From: Zygnema cylindricum
Taxonomy: Eukaryota; Streptophyta; Zygnematophyceae; Zygnematales; Zygnemataceae
DNA length: 64,000 bases
NCBI GenBank assembly: GCA_037447655.1
Contig: JBBHKE010001902.1
Coordinates: 248,062-312,061 of the forward strand
Reading direction: 5' to 3'
In this document: piece by piece, positions 23,200-35,240 of the stretch
How the letters are laid out: each line of letters opens with the position of its first letter
How positions within the stretch are numbered: position 1 is the stretch's first letter
Notes under the pieces: model-generated
Databases searched by the model: none
Told to the model about the DNA's origin: nothing
The model's input: the letters and a program-made list of their open reading frames with translations, nothing else
Program-made: the position numbers and the translations under genes

Positions 23200-24336
23200 T
23201 GTTGATATTTGTGTATTTTCTAGGTCTATTTTAGAATGGAAAAAGTAATAAGCGGTCTGCCTCTAACTCCCATCTCCAAGCCCCCACACTTGTTGTAATC
23301 ATTGAAGGCTTAGATAGGGAGTTTGAGATATGGCAACGTAGGTCTTCTAGAGAGACAGGGGTAGAAACTGGTATATTTACCAAAAAGGAGTCTGACGGAC
23401 CGAAGATTTGATCCTGGTACCTACGGTTTGTCAAACCTAGTAGCCGTTAGCTTTGTCCGTTAAGTCTTATACTACTGATGAGCTATATAGGGTTTGATAG
23501 TTATATAAACGTTTACGAATAGGATATTTCGTTTAACTAATAAATAGTACGGTAGAACATAGAACAAGTTGTGTACTATAGTACCGCAAGAAATAAATGC
23601 TCCGAACATTTATTTCAACGGCAAATATTCAATCCGGACTTCATGGAACTGCCGTGATAAAAACCGATATCGCGGAAAGGGCATTTTGGCGTTTTTCGGA
23701 AGCCGCCACTCGGGATAACACGTGGCAGAATTGTACGGGTTTTCGGAATCTTCGAAGAGCAAGACAACAAATCCGGATGTGACAAATGTCACTGTTTTGG
23801 CCATGTAGTATAGTTATTGTACATAAAGTACTCTAGTACTTGTACTTTTTGTACGGTAGAGTCTTATGATTGGACCGTAATTCAGTAAAAGGTTTTTTGG
23901 AGAGGAAATAAGACTTAGAATTTTTTGGTAGGTAGTCGCCTCTCTCCTAGAGAGCATTGGTATAAATAGGCAAACTTTGCATTTTAATTGGAAATCACTT
24001 GGTTGACCAAATTCAGTGATTCTTTTTGCTGCGGACTCAAGGGAGTCCACGCTACACAGGGGTGTAGTCGCTTAGAGTTTTTGCCTGCCAGGGTGGCTGC
24101 ATTTCTAAAGGGAAAGTCAAAGTGGGTGAATGTGTCCAAAACTCATGTTCTAACTTTGCATTTTATGGTGGAACTGAGCACACAGAAAGTCTTATTTCAC
24201 AGTGGTGAAGTTGTATTGGGGTTTTGATTGTCAAGGGGTCAATCATTTGGGTTTGTATCAACTTGGATTCGGCACTAACTAGATAAGCTTCTTGAGAGCT
24301 GCCTACACTGAGGACCAATGGAGGTCTTATAGTTCA
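23200..24336 (+). repeat. 3' LTR of C1
   Basis: 1137 bp, TGTTGATATTTGTG to TTATAGTTCA, preceded by the purine tract AAAATAAGGGGAG. TATAAATA is at 23961-23968. The LTR is followed by AGAGA (24337-24341), the right copy of the C1 target duplication. Confidence 0.9.
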
Positions 24337-24341
24337 AGAGA

Positions 24342-24517
24342 CACGTAGGAGGGGAGCTGCGTAAGTAGCCAAAGAGACAAGATAGAGGGGAGTATGTCTA
24401 GGCGTTACCAAAAGTTAACCGGAGAGTCCTGAAACTGATCCTGGACAACCAACCTACGAGCGTACAGATTTTATAATCCCGCCTTATCCGCTAGATATAG
24501 AGGTGATCGATGCATAT
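24342..24517 (+). repeat. C0 LTR, middle piece
   Basis: Sequence between C1 and C2 that aligns, with divergence, to the part of C LTRs running from GAGAGACAGGGG through the hairpin region. It ends in CATAT (24513-24517), repeated at 29900-29904 beyond C2. It shows that C1 and C2 sit in one older LTR. Confidence 0.8.
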
Positions 24518-25695
24518 TGTTGATATTCATGTATTTTCTAGGTCTTTAAATAGGATAGAAAAAGGCAGGGGCAGTCTGCCTCTAACTCCCCTCTCCAAGC
24601 CCCCACACTTGTTGTAGTCACTAAAGGCAGGATAGGGAGCTAGAGCCATGGCTGCCAAAGCTCTCTAGAGAAGACAAGGGTAAATTAGGTAGACTTACCA
24701 AAAGTAAATTGACGGACCCAAAAATTGATCCTGGTACCTGCCGTCTGTCAATCAATCATAGCCAATAGCTTTAACCAATTAGTCTAGCGCTAGTTTTAAG
24801 ACATATAAGGTTTGATAGTTATTTAATTTGTTAGACGTAGACTTTATCATTTAACTCGAAATATATATGTAGTGCATAGATATAGTTATATAAAGTACGA
24901 AGTACAATACGGTTACGAAAAAAATACGGCGCATTTTGTTTGACATCAAAATGAATACCGCACAAGTATTTATGACGGCTACGATTGAAATTCAGATTTG
25001 ATCCGACGGCCGAGAAGGATGCCGAGATCGCGGAATAGGATTTTGGCGGTTTGCGATCACCGCCACATCGAATGACACGTGGCAAAACCACATTGGATTG
25101 TGGCAACTCCGGGGATTACGGAAACGAATCCCGATATGACATGTGTCGACATTTTGGCCATGTCGTACGATGGCCGTATAGAAAGTACACCGGCACCTGT
25201 ACTTTTCTGTACGACACACTATTTTAATTGGTTCCGTACTTTAGTAGATAGAGTTTTAGAGGGGGAATAGGACTTAGAAAATTTTGGGTAGGTAGCTGCC
25301 TCTCCCAGAGAGCACCTTGTATAAATGGCAAACTTTGGCCAGCCATAACTATCAATTTACTTAACCATTTTCAATGATTCTTTTTGTTGCAGACTCATGG
25401 GAGTCCAAACTACACAGGGGTGTAGTCGGTCAGGGTTTTTGTTTGCCAGGGTGGCGGTATTTCTAAAGGAAAGTCAAAGTGGGTGAATGTGTCCAAATCT
25501 CATATTCTAACTTTGCATTCTGTGGTGGAACAGAGCACACAAAAAATGTTATTTCACAGGGGTGAAGCTATAATGGGTTTGTGATTGTCTAGGGGTCAAT
25601 CATTTGGGTTTATATCAACTTGGAGTCGGCACTATCTAGATAAGCTTCTTTTGGATCTGCTTACTCTGAGGGCCAATGGAGGTCTCGGAGTTTCA
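24518..25695 (+). repeat. 5' LTR of C2
   Basis: 1178 bp, TGTTGATATTCATG to CGGAGTTTCA. TATAAATG at 25320-25327 is the likely TATA box. The ATG at 25676-25678, 20 bases before the LTR end, opens a frame that runs through the primer site (TGTTATGGGCCCACC, 25696-25710) into gag as MEVSEFHVMGPPSRVP, with no stop. This is the clearest intact case in the window of gag starting in an LTR. Confidence 0.88.
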
Positions 25696-26062
25696 TGTTA
25701 TGGGCCCACCATCTAGGGTGCCTATGTTTGATGGAACTGGCTTCACTTATTCGGAGATTAGAATGGAGGGATTGCTTTTCGAGAAACACTTATGGGGAAT
25801 TGTTTCCAACAAGTGAGATGTCCGCCACCTGGCTTTGGAGGAGCATACTATGGAGAATCATCTTGGGCTGCCCAGAATATCAACCAAAGTTCAAATGCAA
25901 TGGAAGGTGAAGGGAAAAACCTTTCCGTGGATGGGGAAATAGGGGAGAAGGAAAAATGGACACCTATGGTGAGGGGAGCTTGGCTCTCAGCTATAGTACC
26001 ACTTGTAGGGATTAAAACTGAAGAAAATGACAGAAAAATACAGGAATACAAAAACACTATAA
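25676..26062 (+). pseudogene. C2 gag, first part
   Basis: From the LTR ATG (or the primer-site ATG at 25700) the frame codes MGPPSRVPMFDGTGF; a frame change near 25745-25800 leads into the QVRCPPPGFGGAYYGESS stretch (25792-26062). It is cut at 26062 by an A-type solo LTR; the codons around the TATAA duplication correspond to YKNTI in C1. It resumes at 27117. Confidence 0.8.
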
Positions 26063-27111
26063 TGTAACTCTGAGACCTCCATAAGTCCTCAGAGTAGACA
26101 GCTTCCAAGAAGCCTCTAGGATAATCCTGACCCCTTTGTGTTTAAGCAAAAATAACTGCCACCCTGGCAGACAAAAACCTTGACCACCTGCACCCCTGTG
26201 AAGGCAAGACTCCCCTGAGTCGATAACAAAAAGAATCTCTGAATTTGCTCCCCTGAGCAGTAAGTTATGGAGGGTCAAAGTTGACCTTTTGTACAGAAGC
26301 TCTCTGGGAGAGAGGGTCCTATCTCCTAATTTTTCTAAGTCCTATCTCTCTCACAGACTCTATCTACTGATGTACGGAACCAATCAGAATTGAGTTCCGT
26401 ACGTAAAAGTACAGCTGCCGGTGTACTTTAGGTACGGACATTGTACGACAAGGCCAAAATGTCGACACATGTCATATCCGGATTCGATGCCATAATCTCC
26501 GGGGATTCCACGATCCAACGAAATTTCGCCACGCGTCATCCGATGTGGCGATGGCCACAAACCGCCGAAAAATTCCTCCGCGATCTCGGCGCCAATTGCG
26601 GCCGTCCGATTAGAATCTAATTTAATCGTAGCCGTAATAAATACATGTGCGGTATTTGTTTCATTTACGAAACAAATGCGCGGTATTGATTTTTAGTGCG
26701 TAGCGTAATCCGTACTTTATATATTATCGGATCTATGTATCCCGTAATCTATTATAGGTAAATGAATAATCGTACGTATACATATTTAAATCATTATCAA
26801 ACTATATATTACGTATCATGACTCCTAGACTTAACGGCTAAGGCTACCGGCTATTTCCTGTCTGCCGGCCGGTAGGTACAAGGATCAATTCCTGCCGCCG
26901 GCACATACCTTTTAAATAAATAAACCCGAACTAATATAAATTTCCCGTAAACCTCAGGATAGCCTAGGTAGCCATGGCTCTAGCTTCCTCTCCAATTTCT
27001 CAGTGACTGCGACAAGTTTGAGAGTTGGAGAGAGAAGTTAGAGATAGACTGCCTCGGCTTCTATATTTCTTTTCAGACCTAGAAAATACTTAAAAACCAT
27101 TAGTTTCTACA
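26063..27111 (-). mobile_element. A-type solo LTR inside C2 gag
   Basis: A complete 1049-bp A LTR in minus orientation: starts TGTAGAAACTAATGG and ends GTCTCAGAGTTACA when read on the minus strand. Target duplication TATAA lies at 26058-26062 and 27112-27116. No internal region remains, so it probably arose by recombination between the LTRs of a full element. Its hairpin (26863-26903) has outer arms TGCCGGC and GCCGGCA, different from but still complementary like those of other copies. Confidence 0.93.
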
Positions 27112-27116
27112 TATAA

Positions 27117-27855
27117 CAAAACATCTAATACTTAGATATGTGTCTAAGTCTATTGCTATCACTCTTTTAAGTCTAACGAAGTCTTCAGAGATAGGGGAAG
27201 CACTAAGTCAGATTAATAAGAGTGAGACTATTCAGAGGCAGCAGTTAGTAAAACATTAAATAGATGCCTATGTTTATAAAGGCGGTAGCATGATAGAGTT
27301 TTGCAATGATATTGTTAAGCTATATGTTGAGCTTGCTAGTTGGGATATATAGAATCTGAGGAGAGGAAGATTAATACACTGCTCATGAAACTTCCAGATG
27401 AGTACGAAAATATCATTTGTCGTATGCAGGCAATGGATGGCTCCTCATGGACTTGGAGCTTTACCATGGGGATAATTCTTGTGAGGGAAAGCACTTTGGA
27501 GCTTCGTAGGGGAAGTGACAGGGTGAATGCATTTACAGCTGGTGGTGATTGGCGGAAGCGTGATGAGAGGAACGGCGGTGACGAGCGAAAGCGTGATGAG
27601 AGGAACGGTGGTGACGAGCGAAAGCGTGATGAGAGGAAAAAAGACAAAGGTAAACCTTATCGGAACTTTGGTGGAAAGAGAGGGAGAGGAAAAGAAATGG
27701 TAGCTTTGAAAAAGGGGGTTTGCTTCTTTTGTAGGGAACCGGGTCATTATATGGAGGAATGCCCTTGTTTGGAAAAACTTAGAAGTTGGAATGTGGATGA
27801 GGAGGAAGAAGGGGAAGAGGAGAAAGAGGATGAAGATATTGCTTCTCCGAATTAG
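27117..27855 (+). pseudogene. C2 gag, second part with zinc knuckle
   Basis: Resumes gag after the solo LTR. The frame 27340-27855 (171 codons in the open stretch) holds PDEYENIICRMQAMDGSSWTW, a basic region with a 33-bp tandem repeat coding RKRDERNGGDE (27553-27585, 27586-27618, partial to 27640) and the zinc knuckle CFFCREPGHYMEEC at 27721-27762 with all four ligands. C1 has only one unit of the basic repeat. Upstream part 27117-27339 is out of frame with it. Confidence 0.85.
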
Positions 27856-27970
27856 TAGTATGGGGAAGAGAGAAAAGCACACAGAATTTCCACGAAAGTA
27901 ACAATGTGCATTTGGAGGTATAAGGGAAGTAAAGAGAGAGGAGGTACTTGAGGATGTCGAGGAGTGTATA

Positions 27971-28681
27971 GTGTATGACTTAGAAATGAGAAAGTCAGAT
28001 CTAGGATCCATAAGTGAAAACGGGAAAGATAAAATTAATGACGATAATTTTATAGATAATAGGAAAACAGAAAATTGGTCCGAAAAGGAGACTTTACCAG
28101 ATTCCGAGGAAAGGGGAGAAGTGAAACTCGAAGAGGTTTTAAAGGATAGGGGAGAAGAGAAATATTTGATTAAAGGTTTAGGGGAGAAGAAATATTTATT
28201 GGGAATTAAAATAGATAGCGATAGTGGAAAGAATTACATGGGAGAGAGTGAGGGAAGTTCAGAAAATGGGGTAGTTATCATAGATAAAAATATGAGTACG
28301 GAAGATGTAGATCTTATGAGAAACTTAGTGGGGACTAGTGTTTTTTGGGAATATTTGGAGGTGGATGGATTTGACATCACTACTTGGTGTGATGTCGCTT
28401 CTGAAGATGTTCCTGTAAAAGGGTTATCATCCGGGTATATGTTGCAGATTGGAGATGGGGCTGGCTGTTTCGATTGCAAGAGAGAAATCGGGTGGTGTGT
28501 GGATGAAAAAGTGATGAGGTGGATAAAATCTTTGCTCGGGGTTATGAAAATTGGGATGCTTGATAAAATATGTGATCATCAAGATCCAATGTTTATTTCA
28601 GCTCATCTAATGGACCTTTTAAAATGTGAGAGTATTGTCATAAAGGTTTATAAAAGGAAAAGGAAAAAGGAAAAAAAATAA
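27971..28681 (+). pseudogene. C2 RT-end/RNase H remnant (236 codons open)
   Basis: Counterpart of 22514-23163 in C1, with EKKYLLGIKIDSDSGK, VVIIDKNMSTEDVDLMRNLVGT, GFDITTWCDVASEDVPVKG and MRWIKSLLGVMK. The same RT and RNase H segments are missing as in C1. It ends in a run of Lys/Arg codons. Whether it makes a protein is unknown; its open frame in two diverged copies allows it, but catalytic RNase H residues are not all there. Confidence 0.7.
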
Positions 28682-28755
28682 AAAATTGGGAGGGAGTATT
28701 TTGGTTTTTTTTTGTGTGGGAGTTGAAAGGAAAATAGACTAGAAAATAAGGGGAG

Positions 28756-29899
28756 TGTTGATATTTGTGTATTTTCTAGGTCTGTAAATAGGATAGAAAA
28801 AGGCTGAGGCAGTCTGCCTCTAACTCCCCTCTCCAAGCCACCACACTTGTTGTAGTCACTAAAGGCTGGATAAGGAGCTAGAGCCATGGCTGCCTAAGCT
28901 CTCTAGAGAAGACAGGGGGTAAATTAGGTAGACTTACCAGAAGTTAGTTGACGGACCTAGGAATTGATCCTGGTACCTGCCGTTTGTCATCAATCATAGC
29001 CGGTAGCTTTAACCGTTTAGTCTATATAAGGTTTGATAATTATTTAATTTGTTGCACGTAGACTTTATCATTTAACTGGAAATATATACGTAGTGCATAG
29101 ATACAGTTATATAAAGTACGAAGTACGATACGGTTACGAAATAAATACGGCGCATTTTGTTTGACATCAAAATGAATACCGCGCAAGTATTTATGACGGC
29201 TACGATTGAAATTCGGATTTGATCCGACGGCCCCGAAAGATGCCGAGATCGCGGAATAAGATTTTGGCGGTTTGCGATCACCGCCACATCGAATGACACG
29301 TGGCAAAACCACATTGGATTGTGGCAACTCCGGGGATTACGGAAACGAATCCCGATATGACAGTGTCGACATTTTGGCCGTATAGAAAGTACATCGGCAC
29401 CTGTACTTTTCTGTACGACACACTATTTTAATTGGTGCCGTACTTTACTAGATAGAGTTTTAGAGGGGGAATAGGACTTAGAAAATTTTGGGTAGGTAGC
29501 TGCCTCTCCCAGAGAGCACCTTGTATAAATGGCAAACTTTGGCCAGCCATAACTATCAATTTACTTGACCATTTTCAATGATTCTTTTTGTTGCGCACTT
29601 AGGGGAGTCCAAGCTACAAAAGGGTGTAGTCGGTCAAAGTTTTTGTCTCCCACGGTGGCGGTATTTCTAAGGGAAAGTCAAAGTGGGTGAATGTGTCCAA
29701 ATCTCATATTCTAACTTTGCATTCTGTGGTGGAACTGAGCGCACAGAAAGTCTTATTTCACAGGGGTGAAGCTATAATGGGTTTGTGATTGTCTAGGGGT
29801 CAGTCATTTGGGTTTATATCAACTTGGAGTCGGCACTATCTAGATAAGCTTCTTTTGGATCTGCTTACTCTGAGGGCCAATGGAGGTCTCAGAGTTTCA
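28756..29899 (+). repeat. 3' LTR of C2
   Basis: 1144 bp, TGTTGATATTTGTG to CAGAGTTTCA, preceded by AATAAGGGGAG. TATAAATG at 29524-29531. Followed by CATAT (29900-29904). Confidence 0.9.
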
Positions 29900-29904
29900 C
29901 ATAT

Positions 29905-30768
29905 ATGTGGTTTGAATAAGTAATAAAATGTGATATACTGGTATCATCCATTTAACGGCGAAACCAAACTAAATGAACATGGAAAGGTACCGCACTGTAA
30001 TAATACGGGGCGCACGAAACAAATATCGAAGACATTTGTTTTGATGGTCGAGATTGAAAGTACGAAAATAAATCGAACGGCTCCCGTTTAAGCCGGCTAT
30101 ACGGAATGGTAATTTTGGTGGTTTTTGGACACGCCGACACCGAACGACACGTGGCAACATCCTAGAGAATTGCGCGATCTCCGGAACGCAAGATGACAAA
30201 TTCGAAAGTGACAATTTTCACCAATATAGACATGCCGTACAAGTACCGTACAGAAATTACTCCGGCACATGTACTTTTTTGTACGGTATAATCTTGTGAT
30301 TGGACCATATTTCAGTACTAGGGGGCTTAGAGACGGGTTGTAGGACTTAGAATTTTTTAAATAGGAAATCGCCTCTTTGTGAGAGCACCTTGTATAAAAA
30401 GGCTAACTTTGGGCAGCCATAACTATCAATTTACTTCACCATTTTCAGTGATTATTTTTGCTACCAACTCAAGGGAGTCCAAGCTACATAAAGGTTGAGT
30501 TGGTCAGAGTTTTTGTTTGCCAAGGTGGCTGCATTTCTAAGGGAATTTCAAAGAGGATGAATGTGTACAAATCTCATAATGTAACTTTGCATTCTGTGGT
30601 GGAACTTAGCACACAGAAAGTATTATTTCACAGGGGTGAAGCTGTATTGGGGTTGTGACTGTCAAGGGGTCAGTCATTTGGGTTTATATCAAGTTAGGAG
30701 TCGACACTATCTAGATTAGTTTCTTTTGGATCTGCAATTTCTCTGGGCAATGGAGCATACATAGTGTA
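29905..30768 (+). repeat. C0 LTR, right piece
   Basis: About 864 bp colinear with the second two-thirds of C LTRs but clearly more diverged than C1 or C2, as expected for the older copy. It has TATAAAAA near 30393 and a GTAC cluster around 30236-30285. It ends at 30768, followed by the A4 target duplication AGATG. Confidence 0.85.
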
Positions 30769-30773
30769 AGATG

Positions 30774-33700
30774 TACCGAAGTGGTATGATTCAGCAACAA
30801 CAGTTGGCTGATCAAAAAATTAAGGAGTATGTATACAAAAGGGGGAAGATGTTCGATTTTTGCAATAAGCTTGCTACACTTTTCATAGAAATAGAGAGAT
30901 CTGGAAAAGTATTTAGTGAAAAAGAAAAGGTTAGCTGTTTACTGATGAAGTTACCTGATGAGTTCAAGAACATAGTCGACTGTGTGCAGGACTTGGTGGA
31001 CTCAAGGTGGATTTGGAATTCAGTGGTAGGGATGATTCTCGTTTCGGAGAATACGATTGAGATCCGAAGGGGAGGAAAGAGTGGGCGAGCTTTGGCAGCT
31101 GTGACCGATAGGAGGAACAATGATTCTAGGAAACAAGCTCGAAATTAACGAGGGGAGGGGCTGAAAAATCAGATCAAGGAGTTCAAACCAAGGACTCCCA
31201 AGGGTTTGTGCCATTTTTGTAAGAAACCAGGGAATTATATGGCTGAATGCACTAAGTTAACGAGTTGCGGTTAAAAGAGATGCAGACCGGTGGACCCCGA
31301 GAGGAAAGAAAAAGACCCTTATGACACATGTACATGAGGCGGAATTCGAGGACGATAAACTCTTATTGGATGAGGAGTTGGAAGCGAAAACGAGGTCGAA
31401 ATTCTACGAAAGCAGAAATGTGCTTTCGGTGGATTCAAAGGTGAAGCAAGTTGGATTCTAGACTCAGGTGCATCCAGCACATGTGTAAAGATAAACACCT
31501 GTTCACTAAGATAAGAAAGATTCCCATCTTAGAGATAGAGTACGAGGTTGGGAGGATAGTCACTACTACTCTTGATGGATCGGTTGATGTAAAAGTGTTA
31601 GTAGAAGGAAAGACATCCATAGTTACATTCTACGATGTATTGTTTATTCTGGAGCCGAACAAAAACCTCATCATTACGTCTCTATTAGATGATAAGGGTT
31701 TTGATACTAGCACTAGGAAAGGAGTCTTTACTGCTAGTTTTGAGGAGGAAGTTTATTTTACTGTTGAAAAAGGTAGCCAAGGGATGTTTAGGCTGATTTT
31801 AAGCAATGAAAAGAAGAAACTTTATTATGTTGGTATTCATGATATAATGTTGTGGCATAAGAGGCTTGGGCATGTGAATCTAGATAAGTTAAGAGAGATG
31901 AAAAAGATGGGAGTAGTGGAAGGAATTCAGTTCGGTGAGAGTGAGAATCTAAGCGATAATAGTGGATGTGCTAAAGGTAAAGCACAAAGGTCACCCTTCC
32001 CTAAAACCGCCACCAATGAGGGAGAAAAGATTATAGATTTAGTACACACAGATATTTGGCTGCCGGCCAGAGTGCCATCACCCGAGGTAAGAGATTTATG
32101 ATGACTATCACTGATGATTGGTCTCGGTATTCCATGGTGTATTTTTTGAAAAATAAATCAGAGGCTCAGGAATGTTTTAAACAATATAAAGCATGGAGTG
32201 AAAAACTCGATGAAACCTCAATCGAGAGAGTAAGGAGTGACAATGGTGGAGAGTATACTTCAAACCAGTTTGAGGATTTTCTTAGAGAAAGAATGGAGTG
32301 CAACACCAAAAGACAGTTCCTGAAAATCTTGAGCAGAATGGTGTAGCTGAAAGATTAAATAGAACACTGGGTGATAGTGCCAAGAGTATGCTGTCAGATA
32401 AGAAGATAGGAAAGAAGTTTTGGGTCGAAGCAATGACCGGGCAAATTATCTAAAAAATAGAGTTCTTACTTGAAGAGTAAAAGGCCAAACACCTTATGAG
32501 AGATGGAGAGGCCAAAAACCAGATATTTCACTCTTAATGGTTTTTGATAGTCAAGTGCTCAGTTTAGACACAGATCAATCGAACTAGAAGTTAGACCCAA
32601 AAGGAAAACCAGGATACCTACTAAGATATGATGAAGATGTAAAAGGATATGGAGTCTATGATCTCAAAAGAGAGAATATTATCCTAGTGAAGCATCTAGT
32701 GGTTATGAATGAAGGAAAATCTATGATCCCTTTAAGCATTAAAGACAGTCAGAATCAGATTTGAGTCAAAAAAAATTGATAACTATGAGCTTCTTAACTA
32801 TCAAAGATTTCAAAAAGATGATGATCTTGTAGGCACACATCAGATCGAGAATGACCCAAATCTGAAACCCTTAGTATTAACTCCAACCGAAGCGGAAGAC
32901 GTGGTGGAAATCGACCCGAAATCAAGGGATAGGGGAGAAGTAGAAGCTGTTCGAAAGAATTCAAGAGAGCCATCTATTTTGGCAACCGAGTTTGAGGGAG
33001 GAAGAAGAAGCAGCAAAAGACTGCAAGAGAGGCAAGTTAACAATAAGGTAACCAAACTGTCTCACCCCGATGAACCTTAAACGTATAACAAGGCAATAAA
33101 TTGTCCTGAGAGAAATCGATGGAAGACAGCCATTAATGAGGAGATGGCCTCAACTATGGCGGCCTATACCTGGGAATTGATGGATTGTCCTCCTAACAAG
33201 AAGCCAATTGGGTGTAAGTGGGTATTTGAGCTGAAACTCAACCAGGATAACACCATTGAGCCCTACAAGGCTCGGTTAGTGGCGAATGGATTTACCCAGA
33301 AAGAAGGAATTGCCTACGAAGAGACTTTTCCTCCGGTCGTCAGGTTTTCTTCGGTTCGGATACTTTTCAGTATGATGGCAACATAAAATATGGAAGTGCA
33401 TCAGATGGACATGAAGACGGCCTTTCTACATGGAGAGTTGGAAGAGGAAATTTTTATGCGACAACCCGAAGGATTTGTGGAGGAAGGGGAGCAAAGCAAG
33501 GTATGCCGACTGATCAAATCTTTGTATGGGCTGAAACAGGCGCCCCGGCAATGGAAAAAGAAGCTCAATGAGTTTCTTACAGGCTTGGGATATATTCGGA
33601 TCAGCTCAGATCACTCAATTTATTTCTTTGAGGATGAGGAAGGGATTATTTTTATTACAATTTATGTTGATGATTTGCTTGTTTGAAGTAAATCTATAGA

Positions 33701-34610
33701 TAAAATAAATAAGTTGAAAAATAATCTAAAATGAATATTTTCGATCAAAGATATGAGAGAAGCAAGGTTTATTTTGGGAATTCAAGTAGAGAGAGCCAGA
33801 GATAGAAAAATAATAAGATTAACTCAAAAGGAGGCCATTGGAAATATGTTAGAAAAATTCCAAATGGACAAGGCTAATAATTGTACCACTCCTATGGATT
33901 TAAAGAAGGGAAGTGAGGGGAGTGTGGAAGAGGGAGTTATAATCTTAGATGATGAGGTAGGCTCGAAAGAGAAAAGATTTATGCAGGCCATCCATTATAG
34001 ACAAGTAGTGGGCAACCTAATATATTTCATGAATTGTACACGTCCTAACATAGTGCAGCGGAAGGAGTACTAAGTAGGAGTCTGAATGCTCCCACTAAGA
34101 AAGATTGGGAGGCAGCTAAGACAGTCCTTAGATATCTCATAGGGACTAGGAATCTATTGTTGAATTTGGGTGGGAACAATACTGACACCATCACTTAAAG
34201 TGATGCCAGCTATGGGAATGCTCCTATGAGGAGATGCATATCTAGATATGTATTGTATTTGGGTGATGGGGCTTGCTGCTCGAGTAGCACGCACCAAAGG
34301 GTCATTGCTCAGTCTATCATGGAGGTTGAGTACATGGCTTCTTCCTCTGATGTAAAATAGCTAATGTGGGTCAAGTCTTTGCTTGGCGAGCTTGGTCATC
34401 TTAAGAGTGGTGTCCAAAAAGTGTTTTGTGATAATCAGGCTGCCATTGCCATTTGTGCCAATCCTAAACATTACTTTAAAGCCAAACACATGGACATTAG
34501 ACTTAGCTTTGTTAGGGAGAATGTAGAAAACAAAATAATCAGTTTGGAGTATAAACTAGATAGTGAAATGGTAGCTGATATGATGACCAAACCTCTGCCT
34601 TCCCCTTAAC
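30774..34610 (+). pseudogene. A4 copia gag-pol, second part, broken
   Basis: Resumes the gag interrupted at 20061. gag 30774-31148; zinc knuckle CHFCKKPGNYMAEC (His replaced by Asn) near 31207. Protease: LDSGAS near 31455 keeps the catalytic Asp-Ser-Gly but a frameshift follows. Integrase: zinc region and first Asp in 31451-32101 (HKRLGH, NSGCAKGK, HTDIW); core in 32056-32346 with SDNGGEYTSNQFEDF; the Glu motif is in another frame. RT: 33144-33686 with TFPPVVRF, a stop at 33385 and YVDD at about 33666. RNase H: WSDA is damaged (34195-34210), while FCDNQAAIAI at 34426 is kept (34364-34609). Stops and shifts exclude a functional polyprotein. Confidence 0.92.
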
Positions 34611-34670
34611 TAATTTTTTGCAGGGAGAAGTGTGGTCTTAAAATAAAGAGTGACTACAAAATAAGGTGAG

Positions 34671-35240
34671 TGTAGAAATTAAAGGCTATTTTAGTATTTT
34701 CTAGGTTTTGTAAAATGCAGAAAAGAAGCAGAGTCTGCCTCTAACTCCTCTGTCCAACTCCCACACTTGTCGCAGTCACTGAAAGTTGGAGAGGGAGATA
34801 GAGCCATGGTCGCCTATGCTATCCAGAACGGGAAAGACATTAGATTGGTATAATTACCAAAATAGATATTGACGGACCAAGGAATTGAACCTGGTACCTG
34901 CCGTCTGTCAGAACCGCCGGTAGCCGATAGCCTTAGCCAATTAGACAATGATCAAAGTTATGCGATATAGGGTTTGATAATTACATAAATAAATACACGT
35001 AGGCTATTTCATTTAGCTGGATATTTGGATATAGATACAGTTTGTAAGGTACGGCGTACGGAACATCCGAAACGGATACCGCGCACTTTGTTTCGAAGGC
35101 GAAACAAATATCGCGCAAATATTTATGACGGGTATGATTGAAATCCGGTTTAATCAGACGGCTGCAAAGCATGCCGAGATCACGGAATAGGTTTTCGGTC
35201 GTTTGCGGTCAACTTCACATCGATTGACACGTGGCACAAT
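34671..35240 (+). repeat. 3' LTR of A4, left piece
   Basis: Begins TGTAGAAATTAAAGGC after AAAATAAGGTGAG. Interrupted at 35240 (ACAAT) by the A5 element and continued at 45181 after ACAAC. The hairpin at 34870-34910 has arms TGACGGAC and GTCTGTCA. Confidence 0.9.

Larger units (their letters stand above)
20193..24336 (+). mobile_element. C1: non-autonomous copia with gag
   Basis: A 4144-bp element with two LTRs (20193-21328 and 23200-24336), half-tRNA primer site and purine tract, flanked by AGAGA at 20188-20192 and 24337-24341. The internal region is only 1871 bp. It codes gag with an intact zinc knuckle followed by remnants of the RT end and RNase H; protease, integrase and the RT core are absent. 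C2 has the same layout, so the deletion existed before both copies inserted. Movement must have used enzymes supplied by another copia element. Confidence 0.85.
24518..29899 (+). mobile_element. C2: non-autonomous copia with gag, carrying an A solo LTR
   Basis: LTRs at 24518-25695 and 28756-29899, target duplication CATAT on both sides. Without the inserted A LTR (1049 bp plus 5-bp duplication) the internal region is about 2.0 kb, close to C1. It codes gag with an intact zinc knuckle and an RT-end/RNase H remnant and has no protease, integrase or RT core. Confidence 0.87.
20062..30768 (+). mobile_element. C0: C-type solo LTR in three pieces, with two nested elements
   Basis: The C0 LTR is made of 20062-20192, 24342-24517 and 29905-30768, about 1.17 kb in total, matching the 1.14-1.18 kb of complete C LTRs and colinear with them. 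It starts TGTTAAAATTTGGG and ends GTGTA, both altered from the family ends. It is flanked by the target duplication AGATG in A4 gag. C1 and C2 were inserted into it separately, each with its own target duplication. C0 has no internal region, so it is a solo LTR. Confidence 0.88.
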
